Shown: positions 9,358 to 20,100 of the stretch, one piece after another
How the letters are laid out: every line of letters starts with the position of its first letter
Position numbering within the stretch: position 1 is the first letter of the stretch
The notes under the pieces: model-generated
What the model was told of the DNA's origin: nothing
What the model saw: only the letters and a program-made list of their open reading frames with translations
Databases searched by the model: none
Origin: Pseudomonadota bacterium
GTDB taxonomy: Bacteria; Desulfobacterota; Desulfobulbia; Desulfobulbales; SURF-16
DNA: 43,208 nucleotides
Direction: 5' to 3'
Assembly (NCBI GenBank): GCA_018816555.1
Contig: JAHIVT010000017.1
Span: 1-43,208, forward strand
Made by a program: the position numbers and the translations under genes

Positions 9358-11913
9358 ATGTATACTGAATCGTTTTCACTCAAAACAAAATACAGGGGGA
9401 CAATTTTGAACTGGCTGTTTCCTTCCATCATTGCCTCATTATGCGGCACGATTATTCTGACCGCCACCTATTTCTATCTCTACTCCATTGACAGAAACCG
9501 CTCTCTGGCCATCTGGGGAGCGGGCTGGGGTGTCTATGCCCTCAGGTTCATCTTCATGCTGCTGTTCATCTCCGAGCCTTTCGGCAACTACCACTCCCCT
9601 CTTCTTATCGCCAATCAGCTTGCCGTGTTCGTCAGCGGCATGATCCTCCTCTGGGGGACATTCACCTTTTTCGGCATCAGAATGCCGCGATTCTGGCTGC
9701 CTATTTCCTGTCTCATTGTGCCCTGGATTATCTGGAGTGGCTCAGCCGGCCTCCCTTTTCTCTTGGTCAGTCTGCCCACCTATTGTTTCCTCGGCGCCGT
9801 CTACCTGTGGACCGGGATCGTTTTTCTGAAAAACCTGAAAACAACAGGCACGAGCAGAGAGATAACCGGCTGGGCCTTTATTATCTGGGGGATTCACAAG
9901 GCGGACTATCCTTTTTTGCGGCCTGTCATCTGGTTTGCCCCGTGGGGATACATGCTCGGCGCGATCCTTGAAATCGTTGTTGCCATCGGCATGCTGCTCA
10001 TTTACTTCCAGACCACCAGAGAGGCTCTGTCTAAAAGTGAACAGCGTTACGCAAAAGCCCAGAAGGCAGCCAATATCGGCAGCTGGGAGCTTGATGTGCA
10101 CCATGACCAGCTCAGCTTTTCCGCACAGGTGGCTCCCATTTTCGGACTGGCCGGACATCCTCCAATCACCACTTTTTCCTCATTTTCAGAGTGTATTCAC
10201 CCCGAAGACCGCAACTTGGTCACCACCGGCTTTCAAGCCGCAATCAATGACAACAAAGAACTCAACCTGGAGCACAGGATTATCTGGCCGGACGGCTCGG
10301 TGCACTGGATCGCGGAATCAGGGGATGTGCTGCGTGATGACACCGGCAAGGCCGTCAGCGTCACCGGCATCATGCTCGACATTACGGAACGCAAAATAGC
10401 CGCGAACCAGACCCAGAAAGCTTTTGAACAGTTCCAGACCATCACCGACAGTCTGGATGCCTTTGTCTATGTTGCGGATATGGATAATTATGAACTGTTA
10501 TTCCTGAACAAATACGGTCGGGAAATATTCGGGGAAGTGGTCGGAAAAAAATGCTGGGAAGTTCTGCAGAAAGGACAGACAGGACCCTGCCCGTTCTGCA
10601 CCAATGACAGACTGTTTGATCCTGACGGCAGCCCGGCGGAACCCTATGTCTGGGAGCTTTGCAATACTGTTGATCAACAGTGGTATGAATGCCGGGATCA
10701 GGCGATCAAATGGCCTGACGGCCGCACAGTACGAATGGAAATTGCCACCGACATCACGGCAAGAAAAAGGCTTGAAGAAGAGCTCTTTCAGGCGAGGAAA
10801 ATGGAGGCAATCGGCACCCTGGCAGGCGGTATTGCCCATGATTTCAACAATATTCTTACCGCTATCCTCGGCTATGCCGAGTTGGCCAAGACCGATATCG
10901 CCAACGAGAAGCAAACCCGGGAGGATCTGGATGAGGTGATCATCGGCACCAAGCGCGCCAGGGATCTGATCAAACAGATTCTCACCTTCTGCCGCAAAAG
11001 CACACACCAGCTTGAACCTCTTGCCCCTTACCTGATCATCAAGGAGTCCCTCAAACTGCTGCGCTCGTCCCAGCCGAGCAGCATGGAAATCAGACCGAAT
11101 ATTGATGCAGGCTGCGGCAAGATTCTGGCAGATCCCACCAAAATACAGCAGATATTAGTCAACCTCTGCACCAATGCCCGGCAGGCCATGGAAAATGAAC
11201 AGGGGCTACTGACCGTCAGCCTGCTCCGCCAGGAACTGACTGATGATGAAGTCGGACCGGGGATGTCCGCCGGACCGTTTATTGAACTCATGGTAGCTGA
11301 TACCGGGCATGGCATGGACAAGGAAACGGAGAAGCGCATTTTTGAGCCTTTCTTCACCACCAAAGGGATAAGGAACACAGGCATGGGGCTGGCCATGGTG
11401 CATGGTATTGTGCAGGACTACCATGGGATGATCAAGGTTGACAGTGAAGTCGGCAAAGGGACCGTTTTCCGTATCTATTTCCCTGCCATCACGGAAAATA
11501 AAGCCGAAGAAAAAGACAAAGCGCAACAGCAGCTGCCGATACCAGGAGGTAATGAACACATACTGGTGGTTGATGACGAGAGCGTCATTGTCCGTATGCT
11601 GAAGACGACACTTGAAAAGCTCGGCTATCGGGTAACGGGGAAAACAAGCAGCCTGGAGGCCCTGGAGGAGTTTCGCTCCACCCCCGGCAACTTTGATCTC
11701 ATCATCACGGACCAGACAATGCCGGCTCTGTCCGGCACGGGACTGGCGCAGGAGGCTCTGCAAATTCGCCCGGCCATGCCGATCATCCTCTGCATCGGCT
11801 ATAACTCACTGATTTCCGAGGAAGATGTCAAAAAGATGGGCATCAGGGCTTTTGCCATGAAGCCGCTTGACAGCATAAAACTCGCCCGGCTCATCCGTGA
11901 TGCTCTGGATTGA
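9358..11913 (+). CDS. Membrane hybrid sensor histidine kinase (multi-TM, two PAS, HisKA, HATPase, receiver)
   Basis: This two-component hybrid kinase has 851 residues from the ATG at 9358. An in-frame ATG at 9214 would add 48 Cys/Phe-rich residues that look untranslated, so I prefer 9358. About seven hydrophobic helices fill residues 15-215. PAS 1 follows (ending SVTGIMLDITERK), then PAS 2 containing GPCPFC (ending EIATDITARKRLEEEL). The HisKA box GGIAHDFNNIL has the phospho-histidine at about 494. The ATPase has the N-box NLCTNARQAM, G1 DTGHGMD and G2 GMGLAMVHG. The C-terminal receiver has VVDDE and acceptor Asp785 (LIITDQTMP). Oddity: the conserved Thr/Ser of the receiver's fourth strand is Ile813 (ILCIGYN where ILCTGYS is usual). 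It is divergent from recB. Signal and output partner are unknown; the HDOD gene downstream is a candidate neighbour in function. Confidence 0.92.
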   Translation: MYTESFSLKTKYRGTILNWLFPSIIASLCGTIILTATYFYLYSIDRNRSLAIWGAGWGVYALRFIFMLLFISEPFGNYHSPLLIANQLAVFVSGMILLWGTFTFFGIRMPRFWLPISCLIVPWIIWSGSAGLPFLLVSLPTYCFLGAVYLWTGIVFLKNLKTTGTSREITGWAFIIWGIHKADYPFLRPVIWFAPWGYMLGAILEIVVAIGMLLIYFQTTREALSKSEQRYAKAQKAANIGSWELDVHHDQLSFSAQVAPIFGLAGHPPITTFSSFSECIHPEDRNLVTTGFQAAINDNKELNLEHRIIWPDGSVHWIAESGDVLRDDTGKAVSVTGIMLDITERKIAANQTQKAFEQFQTITDSLDAFVYVADMDNYELLFLNKYGREIFGEVVGKKCWEVLQKGQTGPCPFCTNDRLFDPDGSPAEPYVWELCNTVDQQWYECRDQAIKWPDGRTVRMEIATDITARKRLEEELFQARKMEAIGTLAGGIAHDFNNILTAILGYAELAKTDIANEKQTREDLDEVIIGTKRARDLIKQILTFCRKSTHQLEPLAPYLIIKESLKLLRSSQPSSMEIRPNIDAGCGKILADPTKIQQILVNLCTNARQAMENEQGLLTVSLLRQELTDDEVGPGMSAGPFIELMVADTGHGMDKETEKRIFEPFFTTKGIRNTGMGLAMVHGIVQDYHGMIKVDSEVGKGTVFRIYFPAITENKAEEKDKAQQQLPIPGGNEHILVVDDESVIVRMLKTTLEKLGYRVTGKTSSLEALEEFRSTPGNFDLIITDQTMPALSGTGLAQEALQIRPAMPIILCIGYNSLISEEDVKKMGIRAFAMKPLDSIKLARLIRDALD

Positions 11914-12195
11914 TCCGGGACAGCATAAAACTTGGACCAGCACCACCTGGAAAAAAGATTTCGCCAGCCACAGAGGTGAGAGGGCCCCTCAGCCTCACCT
12001 GCAACAAATTTGCATCATTTACCATAATGACTTAATTTATTTTCATCTCCGCGCTGTAAATGCCGGCCATTGTCCACCCAAACAACCTTTACCGCTTTGG
12101 CGGTTTAACGGCGATTATCCCCTAACCTTTTAAGATTTAACACAAATACTAATCCTGTTTTCTTACGCAGCAGAGATTCTCAAAACTCCCATAAA
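11914..12195. other. Intergenic region without a gene
   Basis: The 360 bases between the kinase and the next gene hold no convincing coding frame. Two small stems are visible: AGGTGAG (11974-11980) with CTCACCT (11994-12000), and ACCGC (12091-12095) with GCGGT (12100-12104) around a TTTG loop. Neither is followed by a T-run. The second half is A+T-rich and leads into the sigma-54-like promoter listed next. Confidence 0.4.
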
Positions 12196-12211
12196 TGGCG
12201 TAATTTTTGCA
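12196..12211 (+). promoter_or_regulatory. Sigma-54-type (-24/-12) promoter candidate
   Basis: TGGCGTAATTTTTGCA fits the RpoN consensus TGGCAC-N5-TTGCA at the key positions: GG (12197-12198) and GC (12209-12210) are separated by exactly ten bases. It lies 62 bases upstream of the 116-residue protein, with GGGAGGA just before that start codon, so a start site near 12222 would leave a plausible leader. If real, the small protein and the HDOD protein would need an enhancer-binding activator. None is encoded in this window. Confidence 0.5.
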
Positions 12212-12273
12212 TTATTTGCCCATCATGCTACCCACGAATATCCTTCGTCCAGTCTGTTCAGGGAGGACAAAAC

Positions 12274-12624
12274 ATGAAAAATGACGTCAAGCAGGACCTG
12301 CAATCCGAGGTGCTCATCAGCTGCCTTGATGTCCTTTGCCGGGCCAATGCCACAGTTTTTGAAAGCGATCCAAAACTTGCTGCGGATATCACCCAGGCCA
12401 TTGAGGCCCTGTCAAATGCGCTTCAAAATGATGATCTTCCGGCACCTGTCAATACCGCGCAAACGAATGTGCAGGCAAACACTACTATGCACTACAACGA
12501 ACGCCCGCTCGAGCCAGCGGATTATCTCAAAAAAAATATTGTTCCCGAATATTTCCCTGCTGATGACTCAGTGGTCGATGTACTCACCAATGAAGTCATT
12601 CGCAAACCATCCTCCAGGAAATAA
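12274..12624 (+). CDS. Small conserved-looking protein of unknown function
   Basis: This is a 116-residue soluble acidic protein with no signal peptide or membrane segment. The first ~55 residues look helical (VLISCLDVLCRANATVFES, then ADITQAIEALSNALQ). A Pro/Thr/Asn-rich linker follows, then a tail with YLKKNIVPEYFPADDSVVDVLTNEVIRKP. I do not recognise the family. GGGAGGA precedes the ATG at good spacing. The HDOD gene begins three bases after its stop, so the two form a unit under the sigma-54-like promoter. The HDOD association suggests a role in regulation or signalling, but nothing in the protein itself shows this. Confidence 0.7.
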   Translation: MKNDVKQDLQSEVLISCLDVLCRANATVFESDPKLAADITQAIEALSNALQNDDLPAPVNTAQTNVQANTTMHYNERPLEPADYLKKNIVPEYFPADDSVVDVLTNEVIRKPSSRK

Positions 12625-12627
12625 GCA

Positions 12628-13569
12628 ATGGATAGCATATCGGCCAGTACATTTTCCCCGACAACAACACCCACTCTGTCGCATAATAAAAACAGCCACA
12701 GGATAGAGAAAGTCATGAATGTTGAAAAAAAATATATCGCAGATGTGGACAGACTGATTCCCCGACCGGATATTGCCTTAGAAGTTCTGTGTCTGGCGCA
12801 GGACTCGAGCAGCTCTGTTGCCGAGCTGGCAAAAAAGATTGAACATGACCCGAACATGACGGCCAATATGCTGAGAATGGCCAACTCCTCCTATTTCGGC
12901 CATATGCAGGAAATCACTTCGCTCAAAGACATCATCGTTCGCCTTGGCCTCGATATGGTGAAAATACTTGCCATCACCAGCGCCTCGGCAGGCATACTGA
13001 CTTCTCCCCAGCAGGCTTATGATCTCGAACCCCGTGCACTGTGGAACCACTCCCATGCCTGTGCTGTTCTGGCAGAAATTATTGCCAGATATGCCAACCT
13101 GGATAATCATTACACCATCTACACGGCAGCGCTTCTCCATGATATCGGCAAGGTAGTATTGAATAAACCCTTGCTTTCCGCCTGTGCCGCAAAGAAGACC
13201 GATAAAAAATTTTCCTCAATCCTTGAGCTGGAACGCTTCATGCTGCAGACCGATCATGCCCGGGTTGGTGCGGCGCTGCTGGCAGCATGGGGATTGCCGG
13301 AGAGCATTACCATTCCCGTGGCCCGCCATCACTCCGGGGGGGGCATTAAGCCGAACCGTCTTGATGTCAAGATTATCTCCCTTGCCAATTTCCTGGTTGA
13401 AAGCATCGGCATCCGCTCTCTGATGCCGGAAGACTTCCATTTCGATGTGGATGAATTTCTCCGGCAAAACCAGGAATCGCCCGATTTTTCCAGTTTCAGT
13501 GCCAACATGGCCAGCATCATGGAAGAATTCTTCACCCGTTTTACCGGAGCCGATCTGATTCTCGCCTAA
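12628..13569 (+). CDS. HDOD domain signalling protein
   Basis: This 313-residue protein is mostly one HDOD domain, an HD-related fold found in bacterial signalling proteins and usually without proven hydrolase activity. The domain starts near residue 38 (DVDRLIPRPDIALEVL). It includes HDPNMTANMLRMANSSYFG and SLKDIIVRLGLDMVK, continues through ALWNHSHACAVLAEIIAR, and has the HD signature LLHDIGKVVL, then PVARHHSGG. The first 29 residues are Ser/Thr-rich and poorly ordered. A second ATG at 12715 could be the start, but AGGA lies about eight bases before 12628. It is three bases downstream of the 116-residue gene and convergent with the DUF748 gene. No output domain is attached. In other bacteria HDOD proteins affect motility and second-messenger pathways; its role here is unknown. 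Confidence 0.88.
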   Translation: MDSISASTFSPTTTPTLSHNKNSHRIEKVMNVEKKYIADVDRLIPRPDIALEVLCLAQDSSSSVAELAKKIEHDPNMTANMLRMANSSYFGHMQEITSLKDIIVRLGLDMVKILAITSASAGILTSPQQAYDLEPRALWNHSHACAVLAEIIARYANLDNHYTIYTAALLHDIGKVVLNKPLLSACAAKKTDKKFSSILELERFMLQTDHARVGAALLAAWGLPESITIPVARHHSGGGIKPNRLDVKIISLANFLVESIGIRSLMPEDFHFDVDEFLRQNQESPDFSSFSANMASIMEEFFTRFTGADLILA

Positions 13570-13606
13570 AACATCTGCCCGGCGGGAGATCAGGGCCGTA
13601 ACGCCT

Positions 13607-16600
13607 TCATTTTACGGCAATCTCAACCCGCATCCCCAGCTGCCCGCCGGCACCCGGTTTCGGTTCAATGAGAAAAATTCTTTCCGGCTCAACCGGCCCC
13701 TTTTCTATAAGCACATCCCGTACGGTTCCTGCCCGTTCCATTGCCAGATTGCGCAGATCATTGTCCGTGATGACAATGTGATCATAAAGAAGCTTTTCCA
13801 TCTCCCCAGGGGGGATATCCTTCAGCATTCCGAGAAAATTCGTGGGCCGCTCAAAATCAGCAGCCTTATAGGCCTTTTTCAGATAGCGGTCATATTCATC
13901 GGCGGTGATCTCGATGGCATCCACCTCAGACACCGCCGCCTCTTTTCTGGCCAGATCCTTCATCTTCTGCACCTTGAGCAGCCGGTCAAAACGAATCTGC
14001 GTCAAGGCTTTGCCATCTTCCGCCGCATCTACCCGCCCGGTGAGGTCCACCTTGATAGCGGGCCGGTCATAAAGAGCCTTGGCAAATTTCACCAGTACCT
14101 CCATCGCCTCCGGACTAATCCGGGCCTGCCCCGCGGCAAACTGTACATACTGCTCCTCACCGCCACCTTCAAAAATGGCACCGAGCAGGGAGAACGGCGA
14201 GGTTGCCGCCTTGATGATGAGGTTATAGAGGATCTTGAAAACCACCCCGGCCACGCTGAATTCGGGGTCATCGAGCTTCCCTGATACCGGGATGTTCAGA
14301 TCAATTTCACCCTTACGGTTTTTCAAGAGAGATATAGCCAGCTGCACCGGCAGATTGGCCGCGGTTTCATTTTTCACGTAATCGCCCAGGGTAACCTGAT
14401 CGATGAAGGCCTTGTTGTCCGAGGTAAGCTTTTTGCCTTGGATAAGGTAGTGCAAATTGAGGCTCAGCTTGCCCTTGGTCAGCGGATAGCCGATAAACTT
14501 AATCGCATAGGGGCTCACCGGGCTCAACTCGATATCACTGAATTCCGCGGTGACATCGGTGTAAAACTCCTGCCAGGGATGGATGGAACCGGTCACCTTC
14601 ACCGGCGAATGCTGATCAAGCTTTGCGGTGATATTGACCTCGGCCGATACATCCTTGCCGGAGGAAAGTCCTTTGATGCTGCCATCTATCTGCTGCAGGG
14701 TGGTGTTGAACTGCGGGGCCACACTGCGGTCGGCAAAATCGACCCGGCAGTTTGCCAGCCGCACCAGTTTAATTTCCACCTCAGCCTGCTTTCCCTCTGG
14801 TGCCGGAGCCCCATGCGGCTCTGCCTGACCGGCTTCCTGGCCGGCCTCCTGACGGACGATGGTGTTCAGGTTCAGCACGCCTTCCGGGTTCCTCAATACA
14901 AAAGCGGATAAACCGTTAAAGATAATTTCCTCGGCCTTGATGCGCATGGGGCTGGTCTGCACATCGAGTTTTTTCACCTCGACATCATGCCAGCTCAGCA
15001 GCTTCTCCGCCTGCTTGGCATCAAGGCAGGCAAACCCTCGGCTGCCCACCTCACCCTGGAAGGTGACGGCAACCTCGCCGCCTTCCGGTTTGTCCAGGGT
15101 CATCTTCCCCTTGACCGCTCCCTGGCCGTCGACCATGATGATGTTGAGCTTGGGTTCCACATAGGGCTGCACGGACTTGAGCGGCAGATCGGCCAGGTCG
15201 AGATCAAGCCGCAGGGCCAGGGGCGAAAGGCCTGCCTCGCCCTGCACCTTCACCTTGCCGGTTTTATTGAGCAGCAGGTCAAGATCGACAGCACATTCCT
15301 CACCCGGGCGGGTCGTCACATTCTCTACCGCCAGATGCAGCTGGTTCATGGTCAGCACCACCGGCTCCTCCGGCACCTGGTCAGTGAAGGTTACCTCGTA
15401 CTCGGCAAAATCCACCGCCTTGACCACTACCGACCAGGCAGGTGGCGGGGCAGCCGCATCATCCTTTTTCCCCTCTTCCGTGGCTGTCTTTTCTCCCGGG
15501 GGAGCGGAGACCAGGAAATCCTGCAGATTGATGGTGCCGTCCTTGCGCCGGGTAAGCGGGATAACCGCTCCTTTGCTTGCGCACCTGCCCACCAGCACTG
15601 TCCTGTCCTTGATATTGACCTCAGCCTCGCTGACGGCAAAATCCGGAACCACCACCTTACCTGCGCCGTCCGGTCCGGTCATGCTGAAACCACCGAGTTC
15701 AACACCAAGACCCGAAATAAGCAAGATGCTGTCAGTGCCGGTATAGTCAATATGGGCGGCCGCCTTGACCTTGTCCGCCGCGAGTTGGGCCCGCAGGGCA
15801 TTTTCATAATAGGGGCGGTACTTGCCGAGCTGCACATTCTCCAAACCAACATCAGCCGCCACCTTCAAGGGATCGAGTGAAAAACTGCCGCCGACGCTGA
15901 CCTGCTCCCCGCTTTCACTGGTGACTGCCAGATTATAGCCGGCAGACTTGTCCGGGGCAGTGCTGAAGTCTTTCACCTGGAGACTAACCGGCTGCAGGGT
16001 GGTCTCCAGGGGGCCTGACACCGTGCGGTCGGTAAAATGAATGGTGGCCGCCGCAAGCTCCATGGCCTCCACCTCCAGCAGCAAGGGGCGGGAAGATGAT
16101 GCTGGAGCAGCAGCCTTGCTCTCAGCCCCTGATGGCGATGACGGGGTCACAAGGCCCGCAAGATTGATTTGGCCGTCCTCCCCCCGCTGCACGAAAAGCT
16201 CGGGTTCTTTCCAGAAAATTTTCGTCAGGTGAAACTCTTTGCGCAGGATATGGGCCCGCTCAATATCCACCGTCAGTTCGGGAAAGGAAAGCAGCGACTG
16301 CTCCTGGCGGTCAACCACCTTTATCTCCCTCAGGCTGGCCTTGCCTTGGATATTGATCGCCGGGTTTCCGTCCTCATGTTGCATAAAGGAGAGGGAGAGA
16401 TCCAAATCAAGTCGGCCGTTCTTGATGGTAAAATTGAGATTGTCGGGCAGATAGGCCAGATAGCCGGTGAGATCGATATCGGCAAAGTTGACGTTGATCT
16501 CCGATTCCCTTGAGGTGTGAAAGGGCTTGCTTTCGCCGAGCATGCTGATTGGCGTGCCGTTAATCACCGCCTCAAAGGCGGGTTTGGTGAAAATTTCAAC

Positions 16601-17197
16601 CTCATAGGGAAGATCGGAGATAAATGGCAGGGCAATATGCAGGTCCGTGATGTGATGGCTCACATCCTCCACCTTGTCCTCAAAGTCGATTTTGCCGCCG
16701 GAGAGATCAATATTGTTAATGGAAAAAAGCAGCGGCGCCGCCTTTTCCTCTTCTTTTTTCTCTGCTTTCTCCGCCCCACCATTACCTGAGGATAGATCGG
16801 AAAAGTTAAAACTTTTATCCTTGTTCAGGATGATTTTGGAATAGGGGTTGGTCAAAGCAAAGGATTTGACAATAATGGCGCGCTTAAAAAGAGACACCCA
16901 CTGCAGATTCACCTGCAGGCTGTCAAAGGAGACAAAAGGCTCCTTGCCGCCCGGGTCCTGGATGTTAAAACCGTTAACCGCCGCCTGCAGGGTGTAGGGA
17001 TTAATTTTCACCTCCTGCACCGTGGTCTGCCGGTGCAGGGTCAGGCTCAGCTTCTTCTCGAGCTGACTGCGGACAATGGCCGGCAATATCCAGAAACCAA
17101 AAATGGTGTAAAAAAGCAGGTAACAGCCCACAATAATACTCCAGCGCTGTAAACGGGACAGACTTTTCCACCTTTGCCACAGTTTCTGCTCAGCCAT
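13607..17197 (-). CDS. DUF748 / AsmA-like large envelope protein
   Basis: This is a 1196-residue inner-membrane-anchored protein expected to extend through the periplasm. One N-terminal transmembrane helix (about residues 20-42, IIVGCYLLFYTIFGFWILPA) is followed by the DUF748 start (LEKKLSLTLHRQTTVQEV). Long beta-rich AsmA-like repeats then run the length, with low-complexity Ala/Pro/Lys linkers near 145, 365 and 570. The last ~200 residues hold an OmpA-like stretch (ISPEAMEVLVKFAKAL ... VDLTGRVD). AsmA-like proteins are linked to outer-membrane lipid transport and homeostasis; the exact role is inferred. Three ATGs follow AAGGAGG; I choose the third (17197) for spacing. The start overlaps the end of recC, so the two are translationally linked despite unrelated functions. 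Confidence 0.88.
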   Translation of the reverse strand: MAEQKLWQRWKSLSRLQRWSIIVGCYLLFYTIFGFWILPAIVRSQLEKKLSLTLHRQTTVQEVKINPYTLQAAVNGFNIQDPGGKEPFVSFDSLQVNLQWVSLFKRAIIVKSFALTNPYSKIILNKDKSFNFSDLSSGNGGAEKAEKKEEEKAAPLLFSINNIDLSGGKIDFEDKVEDVSHHITDLHIALPFISDLPYEVEIFTKPAFEAVINGTPISMLGESKPFHTSRESEINVNFADIDLTGYLAYLPDNLNFTIKNGRLDLDLSLSFMQHEDGNPAINIQGKASLREIKVVDRQEQSLLSFPELTVDIERAHILRKEFHLTKIFWKEPELFVQRGEDGQINLAGLVTPSSPSGAESKAAAPASSSRPLLLEVEAMELAAATIHFTDRTVSGPLETTLQPVSLQVKDFSTAPDKSAGYNLAVTSESGEQVSVGGSFSLDPLKVAADVGLENVQLGKYRPYYENALRAQLAADKVKAAAHIDYTGTDSILLISGLGVELGGFSMTGPDGAGKVVVPDFAVSEAEVNIKDRTVLVGRCASKGAVIPLTRRKDGTINLQDFLVSAPPGEKTATEEGKKDDAAAPPPAWSVVVKAVDFAEYEVTFTDQVPEEPVVLTMNQLHLAVENVTTRPGEECAVDLDLLLNKTGKVKVQGEAGLSPLALRLDLDLADLPLKSVQPYVEPKLNIIMVDGQGAVKGKMTLDKPEGGEVAVTFQGEVGSRGFACLDAKQAEKLLSWHDVEVKKLDVQTSPMRIKAEEIIFNGLSAFVLRNPEGVLNLNTIVRQEAGQEAGQAEPHGAPAPEGKQAEVEIKLVRLANCRVDFADRSVAPQFNTTLQQIDGSIKGLSSGKDVSAEVNITAKLDQHSPVKVTGSIHPWQEFYTDVTAEFSDIELSPVSPYAIKFIGYPLTKGKLSLNLHYLIQGKKLTSDNKAFIDQVTLGDYVKNETAANLPVQLAISLLKNRKGEIDLNIPVSGKLDDPEFSVAGVVFKILYNLIIKAATSPFSLLGAIFEGGGEEQYVQFAAGQARISPEAMEVLVKFAKALYDRPAIKVDLTGRVDAAEDGKALTQIRFDRLLKVQKMKDLARKEAAVSEVDAIEITADEYDRYLKKAYKAADFERPTNFLGMLKDIPPGEMEKLLYDHIVITDNDLRNLAMERAGTVRDVLIEKGPVEPERIFLIEPKPGAGGQLGMRVEIAVK

Positions 17198-20100
17198 CAT
17201 CATCCTCCTTCATATGTGCCAAAACAGGAGAAAAAATTCGTATCGCCATCTCCGTAAACCTATAATCCAGCGGTTCCACACCATTCTGGTAACGAAATCC
17301 CAGATAAGGGTCGTCACCCTCGCCCGTGCTGCCGTAGCGGCCATGCCAGGCGGCATTGGCCTCTTTTATCCCCCTGTCCGCTTTCCCCTGGCAGGCATAC
17401 AGGGCAAATTGGTAGGATGTTTCACTCATAAAAGGCAGCGGCTCCTGCTGCCCCTGCAGGAAGAGAGTCAAAAGCTGCTCCAGCAGTTGCCGGGCTTCCT
17501 GCACCGGCCGGAAGACAACGGTCTGGTCTCTGGCCACCACCACTGTTTTAATCGGTAACTCCGACGGCAGGGCATGCAGGATCAGATGGGTGATCCAGGC
17601 CCGCAGCAGATCCCTGCCCTTCAGCCTAGCAGGACGGGCGTGGAGAACGCCCTGCTTCGTCAAATTGTCGATGCGGCCGCAGAGCAGAAAATCCTGTACC
17701 CTGATGCGGAAAAGAGCCGGTTCAACCGCTGGGGCAAGGTGTGCCTCCAGCAGGCCATAAAATTCTCCTACCTCATCACGTAATTCGCGCACCGCGATTT
17801 CGCCGACCTTGCCATGGGGAAGCAGGCCCCGGGCCTTCCACAACCGTGCCTGACCTTCAGTATTATTCTTTTGCACCAGAAGATCAAGCAGTTCCGTCTC
17901 CAGCAGGTAACGGTCAAGCCCCTCCAGCGAGAACGGTTCATTATCATCAATCAGCTCGTCCGGCCCCGACAGCTCAACCCCGAGCCTGTGCCGGCAGAAA
18001 AAACGCACCGGATGGACAAAAAAATCGACAAAGTCTTTCAGTTCAATCTCTTTTCCCAAATTCTCCGGGGCCAGCAACGGAAGCCCCTGCCAAAAGCCCG
18101 CGCCGGCATCGCTTCCGGCAGCAAGCCGCCTGGCGGCATGCAAATTTTCCCCCGAATAGCTGAATAGATGGCTGACCAGCTGGAAATAGGCAGGGTGAAA
18201 TGGCTGCAGCCTGTGTCTGATGACAAAGCCGGCTGCTTCAACCCGGCCCTCCCCCGGCGGGCAGACAGCGGCCAGATAGTCAAGCAGCTCGCTGACCAGC
18301 ACCGATGGCGGCTGGACGGTATCGTCCCGTACCGACTGGCCCACATAACTGATGTAAAGCTGCTGTCGCGCAGAAAGGAGAGCCTCGAGGAAGAGATAAC
18401 GATCATCATGGCGCGGACTGCGGTCACCCCGTCTGGGAGAGCGGCCCATCAGGTCAAAACTCAGGGTAAAATGGGGGCGGGGAAAATCGCCGTCATTCAT
18501 GCCGAGCAGACAGACGATTTTAAAGGGGATGGCCCGCATGGGCAGCAGGGAACAGAAGGTGACTCCACCGCTCAAAAAACCGTGGGCGGATTTTTCCACC
18601 CGCAACCGCTGATGCAGCCAGCTTCTGATCACCTTGAGGTCAAGCACCTCGCCAAAACCCGTTTCCTCCTGAATTTCCCCCATGCTCTGCAGCGCCGTTC
18701 TCAGACCTGGCATGTCACCTTCCTGCTCGCTGTCCACGACCAGGCAGTCATCAACCAGGGTCTGCAGCATCTCGCCCCACTCGGACAGCTGCCGTTTGCC
18801 GGGCAGACGTGACAACCAGGCAAAAAGCACCTCAACCGCATCAAGCAATCGACCGAGCAGATCGGCCTCGCCGCCATCCATGGGACCATGGGGAAGAATG
18901 CCGGCAAACAGCTCATTACCATTCGCCATGGCGTAGCCCAGCAACAGTCGGTCAAGGCCTGCCCGCCAGGTATTTTCATCATAAGCCGGCAGACCGAGTT
19001 CCTCCTTCTGGCGGCCATCCCGTCCCCAGCGGATGCCGACCTCATTTACCCACTCCCTGATGCGCTCGAAGTCCGCCGTACTCAAAGCAAATCTCCTGCA
19101 GACCAGAGGGTTGCCCAGCAAATTGATAATGTCCCGGGCCGCATAACGGCCTCCTGCCAGCTCAAGCAGGGCAAAAAAGGCATCCAGCAGCAGGCTTTCG
19201 GCCCCGGCGCTTTTGTCAGCCAGGGAAAAGGGCATGAAATGGGGATGATCACGGTCAAGGCCGAAAACCGCCTGTATCAGGGGGCTGTAAGTCTCGATGT
19301 CCGGGGCCATGACAATGATATCCCCCGCCCTGAGCAACGGGTCAGAGTCAAACAGGTCCAGCAGATGGTCCTGCAGCACCTCCACCTCGCGCATGGGGCT
19401 GTGGCAGGAATGGATGACCACGGAATGGTCCGCCTCGCTGTGCTCGCAACTGCTCAGCTCAAGGATATCACGCTGGATGGAGGCCAGCAGGCCGGTGTCT
19501 TCCGGCGGTTCGAACAGATCCTCTTCCAGACAGTCCCGCTCCTGCAGCAGCACCAGGAAATCCCGGGCAATATGGCCCATGGAGGCAAGCAGGGCATTGC
19601 CGGACTCCAGATAAAGCTCATCAGCCCCCTTTCCTGCCCGCACCTGCCGGCGGGAGATATCCTTTTCCGGCATAATGTCCCCCCACCAGTGCCGGCAGGG
19701 ATTCATGAAAAAGAGATTGACCGGAATGCGGTTGGACAGGGCGTCAAAAACCTCCAGATGAAAAGGCGGCAGGCTTGAGATCCCGAACAGGGTGATCCGA
19801 CTGGGCAGATCAGCAGGGGCTCCTTCCTGCATCCCCCGGAGAAAACGCGCAAGCATTTCGCCCCGGTGCATTAGTCCGTACCGGGCCGTGAATTTCCGCC
19901 ACAGCAGGGCCTGCCAGCCGCCTTCCTCGCTGCCGCTTTCCCAGGCGGCAATCAGGTCAGGGCGATAGATAATGTATTGATCAAAGAGATCGGCAAGCTG
20001 ACCCGCCAGCTGAAACCGTTTCAACGGATCGGCAAGATAAGAGGCGAGGTGGTGGAAAAGGGGTTCGCCTTTGAGTTCCGCCAGCAGTTCCATGAGCTGC

